NCBI GenBank assembly: GCA_947247005.1 | Contig: OX365948.1 | Coordinates: 2,480,001-2,544,000 of the forward strand | Direction of reading: 5' to 3' | Origin: Spisula solida | Lineage: Eukaryota; Mollusca; Bivalvia; Venerida; Mactridae | DNA: 64,000 bases | Shown: positions 49,601 to 53,594 of the stretch, one piece after another | Position numbering within the stretch: the first letter of the stretch is position 1 | Layout: each line of letters opens with the position of its first letter | Made by a program: the position numbers and the translations under genes | Notes under the pieces: model-generated | Told to the model about the DNA's origin: nothing | The model's database searches: none | The model's input: only the letters and a program-made list of their open reading frames with translations

Positions 49601-52600
49601 CCCCTAAAATAACGTGGCCTACACATTTATTTCGACTAAGCTACGCACCTGGAATGATCTAGCATATAAACTCTGACTCCATACATTCACTTTGGAAAGA
49701 ATGGTTCAGCTGTATAAACTTAGAATATAACCTACATTATGAGCCAATGAAAACGCCGAATTTTGGCGGATAAATGAAAATTTAATCATTAAAATGTTCT
49801 CTTCACAGACTTGACGTCATGCGTTGGCGCTACTTTCTATCGGCCAATCAGAATGTAGAATGTTATATTCTAAGTTAGTTAGAACATATTAAGTAAATTT
49901 TAATGACTAAAAAGGACTCGCTTTGCTCGCTCCGCCCTTTTTAATCATTAAAATTTACTTAATATGTTCTAACTATAACATAATATTGAGCATAATTTTC
50001 GTTTTTTTGTGACAGTATTTAAATAATGTTAGTGAGCATAATTTTCGTTTTTGTGTGTGACAGTAAAACATTACCCTGCGGTGTAGTCCCATAATAAATA
50101 TTATTTGATGATAATATACAGCTGAAGTTTAGGTGTCATGTTTTGGTGATATTTTACAGCTGGAGTTTAGATGTCATGTTTTGGTGATATTTTACAGCTG
50201 GAGTTTAGATGTCATGTTTTGGTGATATTTTACAGCTGGAGTTTAGATGTCATGTTTTGATGATATTTTACAGCTGGAGTTTAGGTGTCATGTTCTGATG
50301 ATATTTTACAGCTGGAGTTTAGATGTCATGTTCTGATGATATTTTACAGCTGGAGTTTAGATGTCATGTTCTGATGATATTTTACAGCTGGAGTTTAGGT
50401 GTCATGTTCTGATGATATTTTACAGCTGGAGTTTAGATGTCATGTTCTGATGATATTTTACAGCTGGAGTTTAGATGTCATGTTCTGGTGATATTTTACA
50501 GCTGGAGTTTAGATGTCATGTTCTGATGATATTTTACAGCTGGAGTTTAGATGTCATGTTTTGGTGATATTTTACAGCTGGAGTTTAGATGTCATGTTTT
50601 GGTGATATTTTACAGCTGGAGTTTAGATGTCATGTTTTGATGATATTTTACAGCTGGAGTTTAGATGTCATGTTTTGATGATATTTTACAGCTGGAGTTT
50701 AGGTGTCACGTTTTGGGAGTTGTGTTCTGGTGCCCAGCAGCCATTTGAAGGTCGCAGTCTAGAGGATTATAGAGCATTGATACTAGATGGTTCTCGGCTT
50801 CAAAAGCTACCATCAATGCATAATAGCTTGTAAGTTATAATTCATTTACCAGATTTACATGCATGATTGGATTCTTGAGAATCCTGAAATCTCTGTAAAA
50901 TGTGTACATTTGTTTGAATCTGGGTACCGCAATTAATGGTACAGACATTAAGGCTTATATTGATGTTGACCCTGTCACTTGCTATATAGTCTTACCTGTA
51001 CAACAGGGTGCCGAAACTTTGCTCTATTAGGTTAATTGGTGATGTGACTTCTGATAATCAGTTCGTTGACCACATGATCAGCCCTGGTTGAAGAACTCGA
51101 GAGCTATTGAATTGTACATGTCAGTCAATAAACCAAACCATGTCTGATTGATTCCCTGAGAACGTTTAAGTCGACAATCTTTACAAGTAGTAGGAGAGGT
51201 TGTCAACCCGTCAATGAATCGTCACAGTGACCTTGAGCATGAAATCACTTACCGTATAGCGGGTTATTTCTGCGGGTAGAAAATTTTGCGATTTAGGCCT
51301 AAAATGGGTAGGTTTTATTTCTGCGGTTTTTATTTCTGCGACCTACCAGAAAATCGGGAATTAATTTCTGCGGATTTCAGAAACCGGGTATTGCTATATC
51401 GTTAATACAATTATACACAAACTACAGTGTTGCAAATTGAACCAGTTGTCAAACTTACATCAACGTGTATTGAGGGTCAATACCGATATAACACATACCA
51501 TTCATTAATTGTTAAACAAACAAGCAAACAAAGACAGTCGATCACTATACGTGTGAAAAATACGACAGTAAAAAACACTAGAAAGATATAGATTAAATGT
51601 ATATTACCAGTATATTGAAGCAACATATGGAAGTTAAATTTTGCGAACAAAATTTTTATGGATGTTTAATTTTGCGGAATCTAATTTAACGGGACAGCCT
51701 CAAACCGCAAAAAACGCAGAAATAAAAACCCGCAGAAATTACCCGCTATACGGTAAGTTGCTTCCGATTTGGGTTGCTTCCAATTTGGGAATACATGTTT
51801 TACAACACCAGTTTATTATTTTCATTTTTATCCCTCAACATGAGGATGTTGCAACATAATAAATACAACAGATATCCTATAAGGTAACAGTTATTTTACT
51901 GTCAAGTAAGCTGCTTATTGCACAGAGCATTTATTTGGTGATTTTTCTCTGACACGCCCACTGATTCCATTAAAAAAGTGTACTTTATTTTGTAAGCGGA
52001 CACTTTTGTGAGCTATAAGAGGACTGTTTGTACAAGACATTTATTCAGAAAATAATTGCCAATAATGGTCAATTAGATGAAATCTATGACAAATCTGTGT
52101 AACAAACAGTTAAATAAATGACATAGCAACTGATTGCCTGAAGCATGGAATATTTTTACATGCCAGTCCAATTTTGTCGCACTGTACAAGTATTTACCTA
52201 GAGGTAATATAGAAGGGTTTGGGATGTGGTTGTATTCTAGGTATAAAGTGATGAAGACGTGTTGGAGATATCGACCTACTGATCGTCCAACTGCTGAACA
52301 ACTTCTTAATCTGCTACTTGAAATACAGGTAAATATCTTAATCTATTCATGTTTTTTTTTTGTCGAGCCTGCTTGAGGTGAGCTAGACTTAGTCTCCACT
52401 TTTGGTGTATGTGCGTGCGTAAGTGTGTCCGTCCGGTTTTGTCAGATCTATAACTTGGTCATGCATTGACCAATCTTGCTTATATTTGTATGAATGTTAA
52501 CCTCCTTGAGACAGACTGTCATGCACAACCTCCAGTTTCCTATCTTAAAGGTCAAGGTCCCAGTATGAGGTCAAAGGTCAAATTAAAGCTTGTCCGAACC

Positions 52601-53594
52601 ATTACATTGTCATACATTGACCAATCTTGCTTATATTTGGTATGAAAACTATGAATGTTAACCTCCTCAAGAAAGAGGGTCATGCCCAACCCCAAGGTTC
52701 CCATCTCAAAGGTCAAGGTCACAGTTGGAGGTCAAAGGTCAAGTTGAAGTTTGTTCTGACCATTGCTTTGTCATGCAATGACCAATCTTCCTTATAATTG
52801 GCATGAATGTTAACCTCTATTAATTGGAAAGTCATGAGCAACCCCAGGTTCCTCTCTCTCAAAGGTCAAGGTCACATTTGGAGGTCAATGGTCAAAATGA
52901 AGTTTTTGATAAGATGTCGAGCATAGCCTTTATTTGCCAGTCAGCTTTCTGCTGAAATATGGCAGGCATACGAGTGCCTCCACTGGTATTTGAACCCAGG
53001 TCACCAGCTTAGATGGCTAACCTCTGAGATATAGAGAGACATACTCTACTCATGTTGTACTTATGAATTAAGGTATTATTCTGTTTTGTTGTATTTTATT
53101 TGTTTGGATAATGATCATCATTGTTAAATGTGAGCTAACCCTATGTCTGATGTCCAATGTCAATAAATTATTTGTTAAATCAAAAGCTTTGACTTAATCT
53201 TTATGAAACCAGATCGCAATGTTTATACCTATAAAATCAAGGTCAAGTTTGCAACCGAGCTATCTGGGGTTAAAGTCCTTGTCACCAAGCCCAAACATTT
53301 GTGAACACGCTACAGATCACAGTATTGACCTGCTCATTGTGAAACCTGGTCACAATGTTTATCTTGAAATTTGAAACTAGGTCATATGTAGTGAAAAGCT
53401 TGGTCAGTCACGACTCAGTGGGCCAAACATTGTGAACCAGTATGCAAGTGTATACATGTAGATAAAAAAGTCCATCACTTGTAAATATCCATAATATTGC
53501 TTTATATAAAATTGTGTGTAACCAGTCAATTTATAATTAGTGTTTATATTTGCAGCCCCGTTTCTCTAAGGAACAAAGTGTAGTTTACATATAG
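16590..53594 (+). CDS. Draper/MEGF-like EGF-repeat receptor pseudokinase (complete, 16 exons)
   Basis: CDS: join(16590..16626,17105..17276,21548..21771,22321..22545,25708..26928,27655..27804,28607..28750,29010..29206,29767..29953,30608..30721,39196..39365,47203..47304,49038..49117,50692..50829,52241..52328,53556..53594). Every junction is GT-AG and phase-consistent; the total is 3,288 nt, 1,095 aa. Residues 1-13 form a short signal peptide; ~14-724 are EGF-like repeats of the CD..TG.C..GC..GWYG..C type (Draper/MEGF/SREC style); ~740-764 is a membrane helix followed by TRTRNK; ~815-1083 is a tyrosine-kinase-like domain. VAIK Lys (K847), alpha-C Glu (E867), DIWSLG and the RPT Arg are kept. The glycine loop has no glycine, HRD is HRM (M952), the catalytic Asn is His957 and DFG is DFH (H972). 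It is therefore probably a catalytically dead receptor that signals by docking. The tail after the kinase is only ~12 residues. I do not know an exact named orthologue. Confidence 0.88.
16627..17104 (+). other. Receptor gene intron 1
   Basis: Plain AT-rich intron; no repeat or embedded gene seen. Confidence 0.6.
17105..17276 (+). CDS. Receptor pseudokinase exon 2: first EGF repeats
   Basis: Residues ~13-70. Contains CSSNCLYGETFCNP and CTYGCKPGWKGSEC, the EGF-like C..GC..GW.G..C signature. Ends in phase 2 (AG) at donor GTAAGT. The last 36 nt and the donor are duplicated at 17,561. Confidence 0.85.
17241..17560 (+). repeat. 320-bp tandem duplication, first copy (exon 2 end, donor, intron start)
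   Basis: This copy covers the last 36 nt of exon 2, the GTAAGT donor and ~280 bp of intron. The second copy starts at 17,561 (TTGCACTGTTGGTTCTCACG) and resumes after the inserted element at 20,712-20,996. Apart from small indels the copies are nearly identical. Confidence 0.88.
17561..17604 (+). pseudogene. Duplicated 3' fragment of exon 2 with donor
   Basis: Exact copy of the exon 2 end (17,241-17,276) plus GTAAGTTA. It has no acceptor immediately upstream (preceding bases are TGATTTTC), so it is probably not spliced in, but its donor is a decoy for exon 2. Confidence 0.8.
17605..20711. mobile_element. TA-flanked DNA element (3,107 bp) with TTTTGTTAGTG arrays
   Basis: Ends CCCAAACGAAAAA and TTTTTCGTTTGGG are inverted and flanked by TA (17,603-17,604; 20,712-20,713). 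The first copy of the surrounding 320-bp duplication reads AAGTTAGTAATG without the insert, giving the empty site and proving a 2-bp TA duplication. Subterminal regions (17,625-18,020; 20,330-20,690) are arrays of TTTTGTTAGTG-like 11-mers in inverted orientation. An internal end-like block at 18,500-18,557 (GAAAAAATGGGAAACAAAAC) copies the right end in reverse, suggesting a nested or composite origin. No transposase frame is seen, so it is non-autonomous, Tc1/mariner-type by its TA target. Confidence 0.85.
17755..17955 (+). repeat. 82-bp tandem repeat inside the TA element
   Basis: Units carry GTTTTGTTGATGTTTCATTA and CACTTAGAAGAATGAAAACA; about 2.5 copies. The minus-strand frame across it (17,718-17,945) is just the translated repeat. 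Confidence 0.75.
20714..20996 (+). repeat. Second copy of the 320-bp duplication, intronic part
   Basis: Matches 17,279-17,556 from GTAATGAAATTGTTGTCTAT to TTTGAATCTGAT. It carries a few extra bases (AATCATTAT near 20,832) absent from the first copy. Confidence 0.85.
20997..21547 (+). other. Receptor gene intron 2, 3' part
   Basis: AT-rich intron up to the acceptor TTTCAG at 21,547; nothing else recognised. Confidence 0.5.
21548..21771 (+). CDS. Receptor pseudokinase exon 3: EGF repeats
   Basis: Residues ~70-144. Contains CPAGVFGPMCNIDCGENC and CEVPYTGPQCLEQHCPF, cysteine spacing typical of EGF/laminin-EGF repeats. Enters in phase 2, leaves in phase 1 at GTAAGT. Confidence 0.88.
21772..22320 (+). 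other. Receptor gene intron 3
   Basis: AT-rich intron without recognisable elements. Confidence 0.5.
22321..22545 (+). CDS. Receptor pseudokinase exon 4: EGF repeats
   Basis: Residues ~145-219. Contains CDRITGKCDKCQPGWFGLKC, a canonical CD..TG.C..C..GW.G..C repeat, followed by CKITDCKACW. Donor GTGAGT, phase 1. A long minus-strand frame over this exon is antisense and not called. Confidence 0.88.
22546..25394 (+). other. Receptor gene intron 4 (body)
   Basis: About 2.8 kb of AT-rich intron. It holds one dispersed repeat copy (23,112-23,425) and a doubled 22-bp segment, TCCGGGAAATTTGGAATTAG, near 23,556-23,600. No other exon with protein-like sequence is seen. Confidence 0.5.
23112..23425 (+). 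repeat. Dispersed repeat, copy 1
   Basis: Begins CTGATGTGGGAGGCATATAG and includes ATTATGGCCCCTGATTTACT and ACTTAGCTAGTTATTATGGA. A diverged copy in the same orientation is at 57,390-57,680, and a short related inverted piece is at 10,420-10,460. Confidence 0.75.
25405..25732 (+). repeat. Tandem array of the exon 5 acceptor and exon start (7 copies)
   Basis: TTTGATATTTCAG|GTAAAGATGG occurs with the post-AG base at 25,417, 25,469, 25,512, 25,555, 25,598, 25,656 and 25,708. Spacings are 52, 43, 43, 43, 58 and 52 bp. Each unit holds the polypyrimidine/AG and the first ~25 nt of exon 5. Only the last copy leads into the long open frame; upstream copies hit a stop within about 12-15 codons because unit lengths shift the frame. 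Confidence 0.92.
25708..26928 (+). CDS. Receptor pseudokinase exon 5: main EGF-repeat block
   Basis: Residues ~220-626, a single 1,221-nt exon. It holds about ten EGF-like repeats such as CDSDTGNCACTDGWYGNKC, CDAVTGKCTAGCTQNYYG and CDSATGRCLEGCETGWYG, the pattern of Draper, MEGF10/11 and SREC receptors, which bind apoptotic cells or modified ligands. Possible N-glycosylation sites (NST, NDT, NQT) are present. The start is set by phase with exon 4 and the last acceptor of the seven-copy array. The donor is GTAAGA. Confidence 0.92.
26929..27654 (+). other. Receptor gene intron 5
   Basis: Contains a foldback element (27,026-27,168); the rest is AT-rich and unremarkable. Confidence 0.5.
27026..27168. 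repeat. Foldback MITE in intron 5
   Basis: Left end AGGATCTTGCACAAGTG and right end CACTCATGCAAGATCCT are inverted. Inside, CACACGAGGCTTTGCCGAGTG forms a second, smaller palindrome with a GC-rich loop. Confidence 0.7.
27655..27804 (+). CDS. Receptor pseudokinase exon 6: EGF repeat
   Basis: Residues ~627-676. Contains CSNGCKASYYGMMCGDLC and CDKQTGQCISCGLGRRG. Symmetrical phase 1-1, so it could be skipped or duplicated without a frameshift. Confidence 0.9.
27805..28606 (+). other. Receptor gene intron 6
   Basis: AT-rich intron; no element recognised. A longer plus frame that reads through the intron into exon 7 is not a separate gene. Confidence 0.5.
28607..28750 (+). CDS. Receptor pseudokinase exon 7: last EGF repeat
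   Basis: Residues ~677-724. Contains CILGTYGENCAYKCGHC and CPSGVGCQAGYTGIMC. Phase 1-1. Confidence 0.9.
28751..29009 (+). other. Receptor gene intron 7
   Basis: Short AT-rich intron between donor GTAATT and acceptor TTGAAG. Confidence 0.5.
29010..29206 (+). CDS. Receptor pseudokinase exon 8: transmembrane segment
   Basis: Residues ~725-790. The helix LAVVIGSSVAGVIFIILLTV continues IVIVIY and is followed by the basic stop-transfer stretch TRTRNKAKQQK, giving type I topology with the kinase inside the cell. Phase 1 in, phase 0 out. Confidence 0.92.
29214..29450 (+). mobile_element. TA-type MITE, copy 1 (diverged)
   Basis: Starts GAGTATGGAGAC about 8 bp past the exon 8 donor and shares CTTGATCCTGACCTTTATGC with the copies at 42.7 and 55.3 kb. 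Its right end (GATCAAGTCAAATC) is diverged. Confidence 0.65.
29767..29953 (+). CDS. Receptor pseudokinase exon 9: juxtamembrane and kinase N-lobe start
   Basis: Residues 791-852. EEVYQTNMFTLYRGQVIKSG aligns with the glycine-rich loop (G.G.FG.VY.G), but only the final Gly remains. TQMCCVKVVKL supplies the VAIK-type lysine (K847). Phase 0 in, phase 1 out, donor GTGAGT. Confidence 0.88.
29954..30607 (+). other. Receptor gene intron 9
   Basis: Contains a tRNA-Leu-like SINE (30,109-30,310); otherwise nothing recognised. Confidence 0.5.
30109..30310 (+). mobile_element. tRNA-derived SINE in intron 9
   Basis: Contains A box TGGCTGAGTGG within AGCACAGTGGCTGAGTGGTT and a damaged B box GGTTGGAATCT (C to G at the critical position). 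The head resembles tRNA-Leu or tRNA-Ser. A related head occurs at 38,876. Confidence 0.7.
30608..30721 (+). CDS. Receptor pseudokinase exon 10: alpha-C helix
   Basis: Residues 853-890. LTREYEMLTLCGHHLNITQL matches the alpha-C/beta-4 region (E...M...GKH.NI..LL in FGFR-type kinases), keeping the alpha-C Glu (E867). Donor GTAAGT lies 20 bp upstream of the 27-bp array. Phase 1-1. Confidence 0.88.
30742..31945 (+). repeat. 27-bp minisatellite derived from a SINE A box, about 45 units
   Basis: Unit TAGCTCAATGGTTAGCATGC plus TTCTCTG. The first 11 bases, TAGCTCAATGG, match the Pol III A-box consensus (TRGYNNARNGG). The last unit runs straight into a tRNA-like SINE (31,925-32,090), which shows the source. 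Because 27 is divisible by 3, both strands stay open (plus 30,969-32,030; minus 30,914-31,843); these are not protein genes. Confidence 0.93.
31925..32090 (+). mobile_element. tRNA-derived SINE, source of the 27-bp array
   Basis: A box TAGCTCTATGG, then GGGTTCAAATACAGGTGGAG (B-box region), then body TGCCTGCCATATTTCAGCAG and GCTGACTGGCAAATAAAG. The body is matched in reverse at 52,905-53,045, confirming a dispersed family. Confidence 0.85.
32091..32740 (+). other. Intron 10 sequence between SINE and LINE
   Basis: AT-rich; no reading frame. Its right part may be LINE 5' UTR, whose start cannot be placed. Confidence 0.4.
32931..35351 (+). CDS. LINE ORF1 protein with coiled coil and SGNH esterase domain
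   Basis: 806 aa from ATG in good context (ACAATGG). The N-terminal ~110 residues include VVITCYNTETLLIQGTGTQT, a YNT..L.IQG-type module seen in ORF1 proteins of invertebrate LINEs. A basic patch (SNKRKKGLLRR) follows. Residues ~370-490 are a Lys/Glu-rich coiled coil, likely for trimerisation. Residues ~513-690 form an SGNH hydrolase: IIGDSVMKGLD (block I, GDS), ILEAGINNIS (block III, G.N) and YYDEVHPNFDG (block V, D..H). The tail is His/Pro/Arg-rich, perhaps RNA binding. ORF1 proteins with esterase domains are known in CR1/L2 elements. Confidence 0.88.
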   Translation: MAAYMSRDLDNETSIHSLDYNAHNLSLYTVLVNQEYNVTIKFNQEGDYTTFVDILSSNYTFTPTKSNSGITTTQQIMDKKVVITCYNTETLLIQGTGTQTWLVNTFPSLIDELPTCAEKSTQVKSLIDHESNQNESNQSNKRKKGLLRRAGSYVSTVLQGGQKTKNCRRLNKDYDKALKISQTKGCPPIDQALFEEALNKCLNDSSYKYKKLPFNSTPTNCSMYAEAHQPTALETDDHTADTSELEWDNYTHPASFLDDSQTNLKQLDIQNEISTEVVKIQRTTFRPHEISDISDDEGSISEINAISRNPNSVKCDEHSAIITHENTVSVSSKEKSKEPNPIRMETPDQCSHSLPVSSQQNNFTENPIQEENKSLKKEIKSLENKNKEQCKQMAKLNKELESLKTKSSQQENRISSLEKYQAEANRLNGKCLIQEEEIIQLRSKITDLKKKHTDKSVLKVREDEKLADMQSSLNELSDKLSVLNEEMKSIKQSSRTNAQLGPNIIDHRPSKNNQKLVQIIGDSVMKGLDRKKMSTQHVKVNIKSNSGATVSDITNKIKDQKQCPESVSTADLVILEAGINNISNADAPASICEEYQVLTDEIRKVNRHTKIAVLAVLLKKRDLLSKGNILETNRLLSSFCMVNGHIFIDPNKVFSNDGKVIQSLYYDEVHPNFDGSIVLGKLINAEIRSALGIKNKPSTDSVDFRDANYLQRNQHHQHLWGSPYPWRPRQHGPLPHRQQLIGPHYQTPHLNRLQHHGPPPRKTVIHKVHGLPTTNMTTSTANFRQDWDTNWNNNQRYPRHHNKTRY
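35540..38404 (+). CDS. LINE ORF2: APE endonuclease and reverse transcriptase
   Basis: 954 aa from the first ATG (35,540); the frame is open upstream to at least 35,300 (a TTG), overlapping the end of ORF1 by ~50 nt. Endonuclease motifs: FHLNIHYLFPKFDQL, ISETFL, ILTGDFNFNI, SSTIIDHIYTN and ALSDHYPV. Reverse transcriptase motifs: NYRPISILPVPSKILEK, TQSGFRTNHSCDTAL, VFLDLTKAFDLINH, GVPQGSVLGPILF and the catalytic FADDT. The C-terminus has the usual LDYCCTIWG and KFQKRAARIIL segments. No RNase H is seen. Start by ATG or by reinitiation/frame change from ORF1 cannot be decided here. Confidence 0.93.
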   Translation: MTAGKYFKKQGLKFFHLNIHYLFPKFDQLKILVNEHDEIDVLCISETFLNNQFNDSEFQLNNFNLFRRDRQTNGGGLVTYVKCNLQCSQRLDLENENIEAIWLEIRSSKQKPFLFGHIYRPPSSNNSWNEELEKILEKIYSENKEIILTGDFNFNIVNSEIVNTSWNNITNAFNLKQLVDTPTRVTATSSTIIDHIYTNTPCNIVDIQIPKLALSDHYPVCFTRKISSVNISSGPKHNIVSYRNTKHFIENDFLQSLETQPWSVLEIYDDPNDSLDYFMDLFTTSLDFHAPMKQKRVKHTNLPDWFNPTIVDAMKNRDSAKVINDKQNYKYWRNQLKSLIHSAKMSFYNDTINENKNNPKKLWKNLKDLSGKSSKSQTNFITDQSGNVIEGTQKTAETFNTYFTDIFKMAPNECSILTKEDKTVLHEYVTSHINQSTSFTIPHVSQEFVSKQLLALDASKSTGLDGLGAKYLKMSANIISGPLTHIFNQCISKSCFPSVFKTAKVIPIFKKGSKSDPNNYRPISILPVPSKILEKHVSDTLKEYLESHSLIHKTQSGFRTNHSCDTALTSVVDSWIDAINNNHLVGTVFLDLTKAFDLINHSLLLEKMVEYNISLSSQNWFKSYLSERSQQVSIQGKLSSSLKVTSGVPQGSVLGPILFILYINDLPLHLQNSSTDMFADDTTITAVGPSLHTVHETLQTSLNTVNDWCQRNSMIPNPQKTKAMVISPSNNIYRHSLNNDQKLLLHDQSIDFTEVEKILGVYVDHKLSWNTQVEHILKKCNSLLYLLLRIKQFLSTHMRKIFFNAYILPHLDYCCTIWGNCSDTLTDKLYKFQKRAARIILDKPYDAPSHNLFQELKWMKFHDRVIYKKAIFVYKSLNNIFPEYMSNLFKESENRSLRSHSNNTLYVPKPRLEFCRKSLAYSGPVIWNNIPLNIRQSTSLITFKRSYLSWFYSD
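38876..39100 (+). mobile_element. tRNA-derived SINE adjoining the LINE 3' end
   Basis: A box TGGCCGAGTGG (in GGCACAGTGGCCGAGTGG) and B box GGTTCGATTC are both well kept, followed by a non-tRNA body and the tail GGAACATAAACATACAACAA ACAAACAA-type repeats. It begins ~10 bp after the LINE tail, so one may have used the other as target. Confidence 0.8.
39196..39365 (+). CDS. Receptor pseudokinase exon 11: hinge to alpha-E helix
   Basis: Residues 891-947. DVYCAALDSCVETGLVPYLL is the hinge/alpha-D region, and MVRFAIDICSALCHIHNLK is the alpha-E helix that precedes the catalytic loop. Phase 1 in, 0 out. Confidence 0.88.
40640..40935 (+). repeat. Two-copy direct repeat (~145 bp)
   Basis: TTTCATGGCCCGATGCATTT / TTTCATGGCCCAATGCATTT start the two copies; both contain TGTCTGTCGGTCTGTCCCGT and AATAATTTCAATTC. 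Confidence 0.8.
42030..42130 (+). mobile_element. tRNA-like SINE relic
   Basis: GCTTAGTTGGTAGAACACCA resembles an A-box/D-arm and ATGGTTTCAAGCCTCAG a B-box arm (GGTTTCAAGCC, one extra base). Decayed; unlikely to be a functional tRNA. Confidence 0.45.
42731..42955 (+). mobile_element. TA-type MITE, copy 2
   Basis: Shares TTGACATGAGTCTGACC, TTTATGCATGAATATATTAC and the end CGTCAAATTCTCTGGACTA with the better-kept copy at 55.3 kb. Confidence 0.7.
44260..45290 (+). repeat. 30-bp minisatellite
   Basis: Unit GACTGGTTTCGTATGTCGAC followed by TCGATGAACT. Units are irregular from 44,260 to 44,830 and regular from 44,870 to 45,240, so the array has a younger homogenised right half. Confidence 0.9.
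45735..45800 (-). mobile_element. Possible tRNA-like relic
   Basis: The minus strand reads GGTCCTGGGTTTGAGCCCTA, a weak B-box-like arm. Weak evidence only. Confidence 0.3.
45960..47060 (+). repeat. ~183-bp satellite, six copies
   Basis: Copies start near 45,961, 46,144, 46,328, 46,511, 46,691 and 46,876, each with CAGTTTTAGTAGTAATAAAA, TTTTCGGTAACCATAGAAAC and GAAAACATCTTTCCATTGAT. The array ends ~140 bp before exon 12. Confidence 0.92.
47203..47304 (+). CDS. Receptor pseudokinase exon 12: degenerate catalytic loop
   Basis: Residues 948-981, phase 0-0. ILHRMVQAKHVYLTDSLVAK then LGDFHWAEHEDETM aligns with Y.HRDLAARN.L......KI.DFG.A. The catalytic Asp is Met952, the Mg-binding Asn is His957, and DFG is DFH (Asp970 kept, Gly to His972). 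The exon is intact and in frame, so these changes are not decay of a broken copy. Confidence 0.9.
47482..47635 (+). repeat. 22-bp tandem repeat with CRE-like and CCAAT-box cores, 7 units
   Basis: Unit AAATGATGTCACATTGGAGC plus CT. TGATGTCA is one base from the CRE palindrome, and unit 6 carries the perfect TGACGTCA. ATTGG is an inverted CCAAT box. Regulatory function is speculative. Confidence 0.85.
47802..47884. repeat. Small foldback
   Basis: GATAATCCGCCCGGAATGAA and, inverted, GATAATCTGCCCGATAAATG bracket a centre with CTCGAACTGAAGGCCTTGAG. Confidence 0.6.
49038..49117 (+). CDS. Receptor pseudokinase exon 13: APE-equivalent segment
   Basis: Residues 982-1007. SYPWLPIEVLNYHRFSPSSD corresponds to the P+1 loop and APE motif (here PIE; Glu995 kept) and the start of alpha-F. 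The activation loop is short and lacks the paired Tyr of active receptor kinases; only Y989 is present. Phase 0 in, 2 out. Confidence 0.88.
49225..49300 (+). mobile_element. SINE head fragment
   Basis: TAGCCTAGTGGTTGAGCC contains an A box (TAGCCTAGTGG) fitting the Pol III consensus; no B box follows. Confidence 0.45.
49361..49651. mobile_element. hAT-like MITE (291 bp)
   Basis: Left end CAGGGGCGTAACTT and right end AAGCTACGCACCTG are inverted with two mismatches. GAATG flanks both sides (49,356-49,360 and 49,652-49,656). CAGGGGCGTAGC ends are common in hAT-type elements, though 5 bp is shorter than the usual 8-bp duplication. Confidence 0.7.
49836..49980. repeat. Foldback element with CG-rich loop
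   Basis: Arms TTAGAACATATTAAGTAAAT and ATTTACTTAATATGTTCTAA are perfect inverted copies around GACTCGCTTTGCTCGCTCC. The segment TTTCTATCGGCCAATCAG at the left matches the foldback at 14,865. Confidence 0.85.
50110..50716 (+). repeat. 38-bp array of the exon 14 acceptor and exon start (16 acceptors)
   Basis: Each unit is TTTTACAG|CTGGAGTTTAGATG, then TCATGTTTTGATGATA. Post-AG positions run from 50,122 to 50,692 in exactly fifteen 38-bp steps with no indel. Each unit includes the 3' splice site and ~25 nt of exon 14 (codons of the WSLGV motif). Only the last copy, with GGTGTCACG, enters the open frame; all others meet TGA within about nine codons. Confidence 0.95.
50692..50829 (+). CDS. Receptor pseudokinase exon 14: alpha-F to alpha-G
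   Basis: Residues 1008-1053. With the last codon of exon 13 it gives DIWSLGVTFWELCSGAQQPF, the DVWSFGV..WE motif, followed by EGRSLEDYRALILDG. Phase 2-2; donor GTAAGT. Confidence 0.9.
50830..52240 (+). other. Receptor gene intron 14
   Basis: Holds a TA-flanked MITE (51,252-51,753). Sequence on either side has no recognised feature. Confidence 0.5.
51252..51753. mobile_element. TA-flanked MITE (502 bp)
   Basis: Ends CCGTATAGCGGGTTATTTCT and its inverted partner AGAAATTACCCGCTATACGG are flanked by TA on both sides. Subterminal copies of TTATTTCTGCGG recur inside the left arm. No transposase frame. Confidence 0.8.
52241..52328 (+). CDS. Receptor pseudokinase exon 15: alpha-H/alpha-I
   Basis: Residues 1054-1083. 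YKVMKTCWRYRPTDRPTAEQ is the kinase C-lobe signature (M..CW...P..RPTF..L), with the conserved Arg1069. Phase 2 in, 0 out. Confidence 0.9.
52377..52905 (+). repeat. Composite repeat with ~180-bp core units
   Basis: Starts GAGGTGAGCTAGACTTAGTC and GTGTGTCCGTCCGGTTTTGT, then about three units each with CATTGACCAATCTTGCTTAT and AAAGGTCAAGGTCACA. Same general design as the 7.5- and 55.8-kb elements but a different family. Confidence 0.75.
52905..53045 (-). mobile_element. tRNA-derived SINE, reverse copy
   Basis: Reverse complement of the SINE at 31,925: GGGTTCAAATACCAGTGGAG, TGCCTGCCATATTTCAGCAG and GCTGACTGGCAAATAAAGGC. The A box is recognisable as GAGGTTAGCC. Confidence 0.82.
53556..53594 (+). 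CDS. Receptor pseudokinase exon 16: C-terminus and stop
   Basis: Encodes PRFSKEQSVVYI then TAG. The kinase domain is thus almost at the C-terminus. The final VYI could act as a class II PDZ ligand, but this is a guess from three residues. Confidence 0.85.
   Translation, partial: PRFSKEQSVVYI

Larger units (their letters stand above)
52329..53555 (+). other. Receptor gene intron 15
   Basis: Holds a ~180-bp tandem composite (52,377-52,905), a reverse SINE (52,905-53,045) and a decayed GACCT-type repeat stretch (53,190-53,430). Confidence 0.5.
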
